Source: Gymnothorax reevesii
Lineage: Eukaryota > Chordata > Actinopteri > Anguilliformes > Muraenidae
Direction: 5' to 3'
DNA length: 64,000 nt
NCBI GenBank assembly: GCA_029721435.1
Contig: CM056574.1
Coordinates: 75,497,501-75,561,500, forward strand
The notes under the pieces were generated by a model that was not told where the DNA came from, ran no database searches, and saw only the letters and a list, made by a program, of their open reading frames with translations. The translations under genes and the position numbers were made by a program. Positions within the stretch are counted from its first letter, which is position 1. Each line of letters begins with the position of its first letter. Positions 34,448 through 45,451 of the stretch are shown here, piece by piece.

Positions 34448-36084
34448 TGTAAAACCCCAAAAGAGCAATAACCAAAAGGCGGATATTGCCCGGGTTGAAG
34501 GCCTTACGTGTTCTCTTAGTCTAACTTTAATTAGAGCATTCTTCTGGCTGGTGTGAATCACAATATAATGGATATTTATTCACCGTCCGAGGACGGGGCA
34601 TGAAAGCGCAATGGTTGCGATTATTCTGACTCCATATAACAGTTAGAATACACAATTTAGCAATAATCTCGTTAGAAATCTGACTCCATAATAAATTTAG
34701 AATACAAAATTTTGAAACAGCATGCGTGAATCTCAGGGCAGTTACGCACCCAAACTCTGTCTGCGAAAACCATTGTCACTAAGCAGAACACCCCCTAGGG
34801 TTAAAATAGGCGTCTCTGCCTGGTCTAATTCGACGATAAATCCATTGGATAGAGGAGACTGGCACGGTAGCAACATCAGGCAAATAGCTCTGAGTATGAA
34901 CGTACCACGAACCTAGGTTTATGTATATCAAAGGGCCCCTTAGAAAGATTAACCAATAGCTAAATCTTAAGAGCCGGTAATTTCATAACCCCTTAATAGG
35001 TAGAACCCAATCTCAATCTAACTTAGAAGTATCGCTACCTACACATGTCTTGGTAGGAGTCTCCCCTTTAGTCCCAATCGCAACAAGGCCAGAAAGAATT
35101 TACAATGAGAACACACAGGCTGGAAAAGGGATAACAATAATTTAATTCACCAGGTAGGCACAACTTGAATCAAACAAATCAATGATAAGCCAATTACCGT
35201 TACATATAATTTAGAAGGATTTAGAGTATTTTCATACCTGGAAAAGATGAATGACCACACGGAGCTAAAATCGCTCCACGTGGTCGGGGAGAACTCACAT
35301 GTTCCCCCGCTCCGGAACAAGGCAGCACGTGACCTCTCCCCCCTTACCTATTCGCTCGTCAGAAGTTGACCAAGAAAGGACAGGACAGGAAGAAGAACGA
35401 AGAAAGAAGAGAAGCAAGAAGCGAAGAGCCAAGAAAAAGAAGAGACCACCCCCCTCAGGATCTCATACCTTTAAAGACTCCAAACCACACCTCCGAACAA
35501 GGTAGAGGGAAGGTTGGCCGAATCAGAGTTTTACTGGCCTAGGTGATAAGATAATTTGCACAGGGAGACTAGGGTAGTTGCTTGAATGAATCTTACAAAC
35601 GAACCATAATTCCAAGGGAAATGAAACATGTTCCATTCAACTCCTTGGACTCCCCCGAGAATAAAGAGACTAAACATGATAGGAACGTGTGCTAAAATGA
35701 TGCAGTTGTCATGGAAAGCCTTAAAATGGAATATTATAGCCCAATTGCGTTATCAATATATAACAGGTTCCTTCCTAGGATATTGAACAGAAATATATTA
35801 TGAATTTGATAGAGGTTAAGATCGTTTTAAGCAGCTTAAAAGTAACTGATCCTGACTTTATTTGAGAAGAGGTCGGTGAGTTTCAGAGGGCCAGAGCAAA
35901 TGGCTCCAAACCCCCTGCTGGGCAGAACAAAGGAGATTCGAGGCAGGCAACAGAGCATTCAGGTCGTATAAGCTTGCTGTTAAATCAACCAAATTTTACA
36001 CATGGAATGTGCCTGTGTTCCAACAATTTGAATTGACACGTATTTTGAGTAAAATCCAGCCAAATCAAACTTTCAGGTTCTACA
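34448..36084 (-). mobile_element. Solo LTR, 1,637 bp, with 4-bp target duplication
   Basis: On the minus strand it begins TGTAGAACC and ends GGGGTTTTACA, so it has TG...CA ends. It is flanked by the direct 4-bp duplication GTCT (34444-34447 and 36085-36088). Counting four further shared bases, the repeat could also be read as 8 bp. A minus-strand AATAAA lies at about 34578, some 130 bp before the 3' end, as a polyadenylation signal in R would. An A/G-rich tract (35385-35450) and a possible TTTAAAG TATA-like site (~35470, minus) precede it. No gag, pol or env lies inside, so it is a solo LTR. The retroelement class is not identified. Confidence 0.72.
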
Positions 36085-36088
36085 GTCT

Positions 36089-38244
36089 TGTAGGCAGGCA
36101 AAGATGCGGGCGGAGACCTGGGCATCAGGGGGAAAAGAGAGAAAAAGTTGAGTGTCATCAGCATAAAAGTGATATGATAAACCATGAGCAGAAATGACAG
36201 GACCGAGAGACTGGAGATAAAGAGAAAAGCGGAGTGGACCAAGAACTGAGCCTTGGGGGACGCCTGTGGTAAGTGAGCGGGGTGTTGATACTTCACCAGC
36301 CCAGGCAACCTGGTAGGAGCGACCGGAGAGGTACGATTTCAACCAGATGAGGGCTGTACCACGGATCCCCAGTGCAGACGGGGAAGAGAGGAGGATGGAA
36401 TGGTCGACAGTGTCGAATGCGGCAGAGAGGTCGAGGAGGATCAGGATGGACGAGAGGGAGGCGGCGCGTGCAGTGTGAAGCGCCTCACTGACAGAGACAA
36501 GTGCGGTCTCCGTGGAGTGGGCAGCTCTGAATCCCGACTGGTGGGGGTCCAGGAGGTTGTTTTCTGCAAGAAAAGAGGAGAGTTGGTTAGCAACAGCACG
36601 TTCAAGGGTTTTTGACAGGAAGGGGAGGAGGGAGACTGGGCGGAAGTTCTGAATGACTGAGGGATCAAGGGAGGGTTTTTTCAGGAGAGGGGAAATGGTA
36701 GCCTGTTTGAATGGAGAGGGAAAGCATCCAGAGCACAAAAAGGAGTTAATAAGGGAGGTGACAAAAGGGAGGATGTTGGGTGTGATAGCCTGGAGGAGGG
36801 GGGAGGGGATAGGGTCGAGAGCACATGTGGTAGGACGGTGAGTGAGGAGCAGCTGGGAGACATCAGAGGAGGAGAGGGGGGAGAAAGCAGAGAGGAGATG
36901 GGAGGGGGCAGCGGGGGAGGGGGAGAGGGGAGCGAGGGAGGAGGAGGAGCTCCGGATGGCCACAATCTTATCCTCGAAGAAGGCTGCGAAGTCCTCTGCT
37001 GTGATGGAGGTCGCAGGTGTGACAGGCGGAGAGCTGAGGAGAGAAGAGAAGACAGAAAACAATTGGCGAGGGTTAGAGATTGATTTCTGGATTTTAGAAT
37101 GATAAAATTTAATTTTAGCACTGGTAATTGAGGAGGAAAATTCGGCTAGGAGGGACTGGTAGGGGGACAGGTCAGCCGGGGCCCTGGATTTCTTCCATTT
37201 CCTCTCTGCTGCTCGAAGGCTTTTCCTGCTGGAGCGGAGAGTTTCTGACATCCAGGGGCTGGGTGGGGATGATCTGGCTGGCCTGGAGGCAAGAGGAGAG
37301 AGAGTGTTAAGTGAGGAGGAGAGGGCAGAGAGTAGAGAGGAGGCAGCAGATTCAGTGGGGAGATTAGAGAAGGAGTCAAGGGAAGGGAGAGAAGCAGTGA
37401 CATGGGAGGCGAGAGCAGAGGGGGAGAGAGATCGGAGGTCACGGCAAACGGTAACAGAGGGGGTTGGAGTGGGGGGAGAGAAAGCGAGAGGGAGGGAGAA
37501 GGAGAGGAAGTGGTGGTCAGACAGGTGGAGAGGGGTTACAGTGGGATCAGAGGAGGAGCAGTTACGCAGGAGGACCAAGTCGAGGAGATTTCCAGCTGTG
37601 TGAGTTGGGGGTGAGGGCAGGAGGGAAAGGCCAAAGGAGTGGAGGATAGGAAGAAAGACGGCAGACTGAGAGGCCTCAAGGTGGAGGTTGAAGTCTCCCA
37701 GGAGAATCAGTGGGGTGCCGTCGTCAGGGAAGGTGCTGAGCAGGACGTCCAGCTCGTCGAAGAAACATCCTACAGGGCCTGGGGGACGATACACAACAAT
37801 GATAAACAGATTAGTTGGGGAGGATATGGAGACAGAATGAAATTCAAAGGAGGAGATAGAAAGGTGAGAGAGAGGAAGAGGAGAAAATTTCCAGGTAGGG
37901 CAGATTAACAAACCAGTCCCACCACCTCGCCCGGATGGCCGGGGGGTGTGGGAGAAGGAGAAGGAGGTGGAGCGGGCCGTCGGCGTTGTTGTGTTGTCTG
38001 GGGTGATCCACGTCTCTGTCAACGCAAGGAAGTCGAGGGACTGGAGGGAGGCATAGGCACAGATGAACTCAGCCTTCCGGACGGAAGACTGGCAGTTCCA
38101 GAGACCAGCGGCAACTGTGAAGTTGCTAGCGGAGGTGGAGGAGGGGTAGATCAGGTTGGCGGGGCAGCGGTGATGAGGGCGGCCTCGGCGGTAGGATCGC
38201 CTCCTGAGGGAAAGAGAACAGACAGGGATGGGAAGAATGCACAT
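36089..38244 (-). pseudogene. L2 LINE ORF2, N-terminal part (endonuclease and most of reverse transcriptase)
   Basis: About 718 codons without a stop up to the LTR junction. The endonuclease blocks are GLWNCQSSVRKAEF, LALTETWITPD, ILLGDFNLHLEAS and LHLSDHHFLSF. The reverse transcriptase follows: IQNFRPVSLLPFLSKTLER, LLDLSAAFDTVDHSIL, TTGVPQGSVLGPLRFSLY and HFYADDTQLFLSF, which holds the catalytic YADD. It breaks just after IFACLQD, where the solo LTR inserted. The first methionine (38242-38244) is assumed as the start, and no ORF1 precedes it in the 260 bases to the end of the element. It cannot give a full-length protein now. Confidence 0.92.
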
Positions 38245-38513
38245 ACTCAGCTGGGGGTCAGGAAAGATTAGGACAGTGCTTAAAAGACTTGCTAATTACT
38301 ATGCGAAAACAGCTGATCGCCCGCGATTAGAATCAAAACTAAGCTGAATAGGTAATTCGCAGCAACAACACAAACGCGAATGTAGCCACAAGTATTGTTA
38401 GAAAAGAAAACCACTGAAACTTAGCCTGATCTAGGAGTCTGTCGCTCGCTTCTGCAACCGCCGAATGCACTAACTGCAATGTAATGTAATGTAATGTAAT
38501 GTAATGGAATTTA

Positions 38514-39066
38514 AGTCATTGTGCATCTAGTTAATCAGTTTCACAAGCATTACGGTGGATTTCCCCACTAATGACACGGAAATCGATTATGACTCGGGAA
38601 TTCTCAGGTTTGTCTTTACTGGTGGATTAAAAGCTATGGATCTGCATAAAAACGTTTCAAATGGTCTTATTTCATGAAAACAATTTAAACGATCATGAAA
38701 CACATGCATTGTTTCCAATCCCTGAGTAAAGAGAACAACGGGAAGTACGGTCATAATTACTTTCCCTGTGACTTGTGATGGGTGCATCTTTACGCAAGTG
38801 AAACGGAAACTTAAATGCACTAAGATTTTAATCCCGCATGAGATTCTCATGAAGCATTCAATGAATAAGTACGGACTACGGTGAATAAGCCGAAAAAATG
38901 CGGCTTACGCCGAATACTGAACTGTATATATGTGGCCTACGCCGAATACGTGAGACTTGGCATCTCTGTATATGACGCATGGGTTATAATAAAAAATTAA
39001 TAAACAGAAAACTACGTCCTGACAGCTAATTGAACCTGCATGGCAGGCTGAGTATTATTTAGTATT
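38514..39066. other. No gene recognised
   Basis: AT-rich DNA between the second L2 LINE and the right family A copy. A repeated phrase, TACGCCGAATAC (38900-38960), occurs in slightly different forms. No coding sequence. Confidence 0.4.
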
Positions 39067-40156
39067 GTTGGCTTGCTAGCTAGCGAATTTGACTGCGTAG
39101 TTGTCATGCAAACATGAAATATGCTTAGGTTTACCATTTTTCTCACATATTTCATATAATGTCTGTAACCGTGAGCCACGCGTCAAAAAAATGGTTACAT
39201 TAATTTCAATGGAGCAAAGCCCACTGGCAGCATATGGCACGCTTTTTTTTTTTACTTTTTGCTATTGCTCAATTTTTTGAGCATCAACTCAATAGAAATG
39301 CATTTGTCTTTTCGGTTAGCTATTTAACTATTTCGCCTTGTCATGGTTGGTGGCACCCACGGAAACCTCACATGCAGTTGTCAAAACCGATATACCTACT
39401 TTTTAACCAAGTCACAGTTTCGAGAGGAAATCCATTATTTTGTGCGTATTTAAGTTATCAAGCAGTTAGACAGAACCAAACTCAAGGTACACTGGTAAGA
39501 ATTTAACACTAGCCTACTAAGTTAGCTAGCTAGCTAATTTGCAGCTGGGTGAAGTAAAGTGAATCATAATCTTAACATGTAAATTTAGGAGGAAAATTGA
39601 AGCACCTATTACTAAAACCCCATAAGTCACACCTGACTTGACTTGACTTGTGGGGTTTTAGTCATCAGTGCTTCACTTATGCCTGTATATAACATATAGA
39701 GCACAGTAACCTGAACGTCACAATTTTTCATCACTTAAAATAACGTTTAATTTTGAAAACACCGACCGATAAATTTTATCTTGATGAATATTTTGAGAGT
39801 GACACCCATGGCCTCTCAGTCATGATGACAGCTGTCAATGTTGATGCGGCTGACGCTCTCAGTGGGCGTTTAAAAGCATCTAGGCAGCGTTCCGAGTTTG
39901 ACTTGATGCTTCGCTTGCGGCCAGTGGGCGTTATACGGATGTGATCCTCTCAGAATCCTGTAAAACTTGAGTCCACCAATGAAATATCAATTCTGACAGC
40001 CGTACACGCAACAGTCAGACATTTCGGTGCTGGTAAAATATCTAATTCAATGTTTGCAGATTCATAACTCGTCAGAATGAATTGGGTAGACCGCTACTTC
40101 CATTGCCAAGATGCGCACACATCTTTTTGATGACGTTGGCTATAAATGGGTCTATA
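39067..40156 (-). repeat. Family A interspersed repeat, right copy (inverted relative to the left copy)
   Basis: Read on the minus strand it starts TATAGACCCATTTATAGCC and ends AGCTAGCAAGCCAAC, matching the split left copy in the same order. It lacks the L2 LINE, so it shows the empty site near 39535-39545. Small differences include a palindromic insert at 39618-39667 (CTAAAACCCC ... GGGGTTTTAG) and extra sequence near 39725-39830. No coding sequence was recognised in this copy. Confidence 0.8.
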
Positions 40157-40189
40157 AAGACAAACTATATATCAAATAGCTTCAAAATT

Positions 40190-40516
40190 GGATTAGGTAT
40201 TAAAATTATCAATAATTGTTAACAACTTTATTTTTGATGATAGCCTAGGATAGGCAGTGCCTTCCCTGATGGCTCATCCCTGGTATATATATCAGGCCCC
40301 GGAATACTGGGCCACGAACTAACGTTATCTCTCCACTCACTGATACCATACAGATCTGGAAATTGGTTGCCATTTGTCAAAGTTAATTTGTTGAGGTAGA
40401 ATTTGCGATCTTTGATGGCTAATGCCCTCGCATAGCTTGAGAAGCTATTATGGTCCGCCGTACCTCCGTTGCCAAGCTGCACGCGCGGCCTGTTTTGTTT
40501 TTAAACAGTAAATGGG
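40190..40516 (-). pseudogene. Short coding relic sharing the family A terminus
   Basis: On the minus strand the segment opens TATAGACCCATTTACTG, like both family A copies. It then has CAGCTTGGCAACGGAGGTA, close to CATCTTGGCAATGGAAGTA at the same distance in family A. An 84-codon frame (40228-40482) follows, containing KDRKFYLNKLTLTNGNQFPD, then LYGISEWRDNVSSWPSIPGPDIY. This pattern (a DP..SEW..DVS.WP..E..DIY block) reminds me of N-termini of mobile-element-linked proteins with SWIM and YqaJ-type nuclease domains in fish and invertebrates, but I am not sure. The frame ends soon after, so only a fragment remains. Confidence 0.4.
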
Positions 40517-41436
40517 TCTATATCTACATTCCAAGTTCATCAGCTATATCATGGCAAAGTCGCTAAACGCATATTAGAAAGGTCTGCACATACTGATTCG
40601 GCAGCAAGTTAACTAGGAAATGTTAATTGATATTGGAAAGATACCCATGGCTAGCTAGCAACAATATGTTATTTTTTTATCTGAGTGTGACATGCTCATA
40701 GCTAGTCAATATAAGTAAGGCAATTGGCATGAATTTACAATGTAGCCTCCAATAGGCGCTGCCAGTCATCAAGCTACCAGGCTGTTAATTCACAATATGA
40801 ATGTCAATTCCAGTAACCAATCTAACTTCATAGTCAATGACAGTGCAGTATTTTATATCTGATAGGAAGTGTTGTGCAATAACGTCTGATGCGTCTCGTG
40901 AAGATATCAGTCCAGTTACTTGTGGCTAATTTGACGGCAGCAAAATTATCAATTTGCCATATCAGTATCTCCGAAGTATATTAGCTACCTAGTTTCTGTG
41001 ATTATTTTAAACTGTGCCAATTGCGCATGTAAAACGGAAGAGACTGCAAAGTGGCAGAAAAAATCATGATCCTTCGGACAGTTAAATGGACATTTCCTCA
41101 AGCTAATCCTAATTCTACTTGGCTATATTCACTCACGCAAGCAAGCCTTTGACAAGTGAAGGAAACAAAAATAAACTGACATGGTCAATTGCGAGAAGTC
41201 ATAACTTAGAAACCACAGAAAAGTAACCTGGGGTATATTTCCCAACAACGCTGTAGCTGCCAGCTTGCATAGCTGCATCCTATGACCAAATCGTTCAGCC
41301 TATGCAGCTTAGTAGCTGATAGTGACTCAGCTTTTGGGAAATGCACCCGAGGCTGGCTAGCTAAAATGTTAAATGAAAGTTTGTAGTGCATTCTCGATTC
41401 CTAACGTAGAGCTGTAGCAAGCAAGCGTATTATCTT
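40517..41436. other. No gene recognised
   Basis: AT-rich DNA between the coding relic and the second family B copy. No coding sequence, terminal repeats or target duplications were found. Confidence 0.4.
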
Positions 41437-42142
41437 TCTTCATTGAATCCCTCCTCCAGAGACAGATGCATTGGGTAGAAGGAACCCTCCAGTCCCGTTT
41501 CATACAGAATAATTCCCATTGGCTATGACCATAGCTCATTTAAATCCCGTGAGTGTAACTGAACACTTCACGCTGGTTTTTGGGGTCTTTATTTTTCTTT
41601 CAAACATTTCGTTTTCAGCTGCGCAACTGTGCTTAGCCTTAGAAGAATACAACCTACCTTGCTCTTACACAAAGCTATTATACTCTTCTGTTTGTCCAAT
41701 CAGTGTCTTTCAGCTACTGTGGAAAGTTTATACAGTCTGGCATTGGATAAGAAACAAGTCAATCAAGACAGCATTACTGTGGAAGCTTCACATGGGCGTG
41801 AACTATAAGTGTGCAGTTAAGCAGATGACCCTTAGTAAATTATTGAGAGATTATCTATCAACATGAGTACTTTGGAGGATATTAAGGCGTGCTTAATTTG
41901 TAGATGGAGGAATCTAAGCGTAAATATACACTAGAGGACTACGTGTTTTTGATATGTGATGACTATAATTGATAGTAGAATGACATGGCATCAGTACCAT
42001 GTCGGATTTTTGCTTCTGAATACTGATTTTTCTTAACTACTAATTGGGATAGCATTGGCTCACTGCAGATGAGGGGGTTGCTACAGAGGACAACAATTTT
42101 TCCTGTCACAAGAGAGAATTTTTTTGAACAGCTGGATAGATA

Positions 42143-43732
42143 GGGTAGAGCGGGGTAAGACGCCCCTCTGGTAAGAAGCCCCGCCCCCGCTTAATTCCCC
42201 TCCTGACCACTAGCTGGTGAAAATTTTAATCTCAGCTCTTTCGTTGGATCGTGGTGGCCTCGCTAATCTTTATTTAGCTTTGAAATCATTTTACTTTTTG
42301 GCGGGAATCCAGAGAACAGATTTTGGGGTAAGTTGATGTAATATTTTGACGCTACCAAAGATATATACACAAACCTTTTAATAAATTTTAACATGATAGT
42401 CTTGTGGAGGGTGATCTATTAGTTTGAACAAAAAATACAGTATACTTTTTTTGCAATACGTGAAAGTGTAAAAGTATGACTTTGAGGGGAAGATGCCCCC
42501 CACCCATATGGGGTAAGATGCCCCCCCCATGATTTTGAATATTGAGCCTTGTTAATGTCATATTTCTGGGAAAGTATGAACAACATCATCTCACACAATT
42601 AACCTATTAGCTAATCAGCAGTAAGAAATGTATTTTTACCAGTTTACAAAGCTACTTAGTGGACTTTGTCACGATACTAGCATTAAGCTATATTAGCTTG
42701 CTGTAGCTGGCTAGCTGGATTAGTAGCTGGATTCTTCACAAACTGTAGCCTGTGTACTGCACAAGTGCGTGCGCGCACGCGTGTGTGCCTGCACGTATGG
42801 GTGTGTGTGTGCACGCATGTGTGAGGTGTGCGAGATTTGTGTGGGAATTCACATTTTGCTGCACTTTGCTGGTTTCAATGGAATTTTAGGCCTAATTGTT
42901 AAGGTGCTTTCCCATTTGAAATGGTTTTAAGCTTGCTCACATCAAATGAAATTTAATAGTTGTTTTATTGATTTGAAAATATTAAAAATCCCATTCACAT
43001 GATTTTGTTGGACTGCATTTATTTATCTGATTTGAAATCTTGTTTAGCTTGTTCACATAACAATGATTTTTTTACAGCATTTATTGATATTGTTCATTGA
43101 ATTTTAATTATTTAAATGGCATTTTTAAGACCTGAATGTTAAATTGTTTCTCAGATTTGAAAAGATTAGTTTAAAATTTGATCACATCAAAATTCAATTT
43201 TAACTTAGGGTATTGGCTTGAAAATTTTGAAAATCTAATTATTCACATAATTTTAAAGAATTGTTCACTTGTTTGTCTTTCATGCATCAAAGAAGATAGA
43301 GTTACACATTTTTTAAATAAATCTTTGCCATTGGGATTTGTCACTGGCCTATTTATTTAAACGGTTGTTAAAAACAATCAGCAATCATTTCTGTCGGTAT
43401 TATGTATCATTTGTGTTTCAGTCAAAGTTAGAGCAGTACCAAAATTTGAAAATAAAATTAAATATTATGCATAAAAACATAGTTTGTATAGATCTAAATG
43501 ACTCCTGGCTGGGGGGCGTCTTCCCCAGGCCCGAGGGTTAGATGCCCCTTTTCAAGATTTTACATTTTGTTTTATAATAACAAAGTTGTTGTCCGGTGTG
43601 ATTTGATTACCTTCTAAATGTGTATACTTAGGCATAATTCTTGCGTACATATTATGATGATATTCAAATTATATATACTTTCAGAGAAAATGGATATTGT
43701 TCTTAAGGAGGGCGTCTTACCCCGCTTTACCC
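42143..43732. mobile_element. DNA transposon with GGGTAGAGCGGGGTAAGACG ends, TA target duplication
   Basis: The left end GGGTAGAGCGGGGTAAGACG and the complement of the right end GGGTAAAGCGGGGTAAGACG are inverted repeats with one mismatch over 23 bp (they continue CCC). TA dinucleotides flank it (42141-42142 and 43733-43734), and the first family B copy has a single TA at this site. Internal copies of the end motif occur at about 42510 (GGGGTAAGATGCCCC) and, degenerate, near 43510-43550. A ~120-bp AT-rich unit is repeated imperfectly two or three times (42890-43270). No transposase was recognised, so the copy is non-autonomous. TA duplication fits Tc1/mariner-like classes, but the family is not identified. 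Confidence 0.85.
42762..42832. repeat. Alternating purine-pyrimidine tract (GTGCGCGC type)
   Basis: A run of GTGC, GCGC, ACGC and GTGT dinucleotides with few breaks, inside the TA-flanked transposon. Sequence of this kind can take up Z-form DNA under supercoiling; that is general knowledge, not shown here. Confidence 0.7.
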
Positions 43733-43974
43733 TACTATGGGCAAATATTTTGAGCAGTTTGCACATCAGGCTTAGCTGTGGAGTTTAATTCATGCAACTC
43801 ATGAAAAACAGGGGTGGGACTGTACTCGTCCATATTTTAACCTGCGTTCTTGCTCGGCTTGCTTGTGAATTTTCAATAACCGATCCGAAGCTGCCATCTA
43901 GTGATGGAATAGTGTAACTGTATAAATTTGCAGATCCATGTCCACTGACAGACACATCTGCTCAAAGGAGTTAA

Positions 43975-44582
43975 TTATTTCACATTTAATGATTTCACAA
44001 TAAGGAATGCTTAGTTTTGATTTCACAGTAACGAATCAATAAAAGTGATTCGTGAACTTTTTTATTTCCAGAATATATTGGAAAGGATCTGTAGTGTGAA
44101 TCTGACATCTCATATTCGACCATATTCCTGAAGTTTGTAAAGATTCATCTTTGTCCTTGAATCAGGACAAGAATTATCCCTCTGCCTCTACCTTAAACAA
44201 ACTTTGCCTCAAACCAGTTTAAACAAATTCTTTGCATGAATAATCGTGGAATGAACATTCAAACAAGCATTCAGGCTTTGCAAGAGTCAAAAAATAAAAT
44301 TTACAACACCTTTCTCTTGTTAATTACCATATTCTTACCTCACTATACTTGTGGGAATTTTTTCTCTCTTTTTTTTTTTTTTTTACTGCCGACAACAGTA
44401 TTTTTCAGTACATTTTCACCAAAAAATTGGAGAGAAGTGATATGTTAGGACTCTTTTTAGACAAAAGTGGCAGTGTATAATCATCACTGCACTCTGCTGT
44501 CGCTCCTCTATGCTTTGCAATGAAAGTGGTTTGGAAAACAGTGATAAAGCTTGAGTGGATGCATCTGTGAAGTTGTTACTTA
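43975..44582. other. No gene recognised
   Basis: AT-rich DNA with a poly-T run at about 44370-44385. No coding sequence or element recognised. Confidence 0.4.
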
Positions 44583-44946
44583 ATCTGCAGTAGGGGTGCA
44601 ACGGATGAAAAAACTCACAGTTGGGATTGTATCACGGATTTGAGTCACGGATCATATCACTTTTCGGATAAAAAAAAAGACAGACAAAAATAACTTTGCT
44701 ATTTATTTTGTAAAACTCTTCTGCCCATTAGATTAAAAATAAAACTTGTAATTATATAAAAACAAATTAAAGTGCAGTTGAAGGCAAGATACCTTCTTCT
44801 TTAAAACCTGGACCATGAATGAAAAACAAAGTGCACTAAGCCATTATAATTCATGATTCCTCCTCTTTAAACATGGACAGTGATTTAAAAACAAGCCTAT
44901 GTCCACATCATCAAAAAAGAAGAAAGAAAGCATACCATACCTCTGC

Positions 44947-45186
44947 TTATAATTTTAATTTTTTTTTACAAAAAGATAAGGATACCTGCATTGTCTGGGG
45001 AGAGTGTATGCCCCTTGCAGCAGAGAATAGCCTCTTGCTAGGCACTGAAATGCCAGCCACAGCAAGATAGCATCTTACCATCTTGGCAATGTGGGGGTAT
45101 TTACACTCATTGCTTTTCCACCATGTCAGTGGATCACCATATAGCAGAGGTGGGCAGCGAGGGCCGTATCTGTCCCTGGTTTTCAC
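44947..45186 (-). pseudogene. hAT transposase C-terminal (dimerisation) fragment
   Basis: Minus-strand open stretch that reads DPLTWWKSNECKYPHIAK then CYLAVAGISVPSKRLFSAA. This is the highly conserved hATC dimerisation block near the C-terminus of hAT transposases. The N-terminal residues of this frame come from the nested MITE, not from the transposase. The BED finger and catalytic DDE parts were not found, so it is only a remnant. Confidence 0.9.
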
Positions 45187-45451
45187 ACCAACGTCTGGTC
45201 TTTAATTAGTTGATTGTCTCAATTAGCCAAACAATTTATAAAATCTGACGTTTCATGCGCATTTCTTTAAATTATCATGAAACTACAAAGACTAGTCTTG
45301 TCTCCCTTCATAAAACATTTTCCTTTGATCGAATCATTGTGAAAATTTATATTTGTGCATGCAATCAATTAACTCAATTAGTCAGGGTAATTGATAGGAA
45401 TAAAGACCTGCATACACACCGGCCCTCCAGGACCGTGATTGCCTACCCCTG
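45145..45451. mobile_element. hAT-type MITE nested in the larger hAT element, 307 bp
   Basis: The left end CAGAGGTGGGCAGCGAGGGC and the complement of the right end CAGGGGTAGGCAATCACGGT are imperfect inverted repeats. The direct 8-bp duplication CCATATAG flanks them (45137-45144 and 45452-45459). The sub-terminal parts share CCTGGTTTTCACACC/CCGGTGTG-type sequence. The element interrupts the hAT relic next to its transposase remnant, so it is younger. Confidence 0.9.

Larger units (their letters stand above)
33280..38505 (-). mobile_element. Second L2-clade LINE, split by a solo LTR
   Basis: A minus-strand non-LTR retrotransposon of about 3.6 kb (5,226 bp with the LTR). The 3' end on the left begins CATTACATTACATTATATTA and then has TTAGCAGACGCTCTTATCC followed by AGAGCGACGTACAAAAGTGC, the terminal core I associate with fish L2-type elements. 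An ATGTA-type tandem run also lies at the other end (38480-38505). The direct 8-bp sequence GGAATTTA flanks it (33272-33279 and 38506-38513) and is probably the target duplication. It encodes ORF2 only; ORF1 is absent. Confidence 0.85.
41437..43974 (+). repeat. Family B interspersed repeat, second copy, split by a DNA transposon
   Basis: The parts 41437-42142 and 43733-43974 match 32131-33077 in order and orientation. Between them lies a 1,590-bp element with inverted terminal repeats. The first copy is uninterrupted at this point (GATCGATACTATGGGC against GATAGATA ... TACTATGGGC), so the insertion is directly demonstrated. Copies have diverged by scattered substitutions and small indels. Confidence 0.85.

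Noticed and set aside
36400..38271. Many plus-strand open frames rich in G, E and R
   Set aside because: They are the antisense of the GC-rich L2 ORF2, whose minus-strand protein carries conserved motifs.
24779..43974. One large segmental duplication including both family A and family B
   Set aside because: The A copies are inverted while the B copies are direct, and the sequence between A and B does not match, so they are separate repeats.
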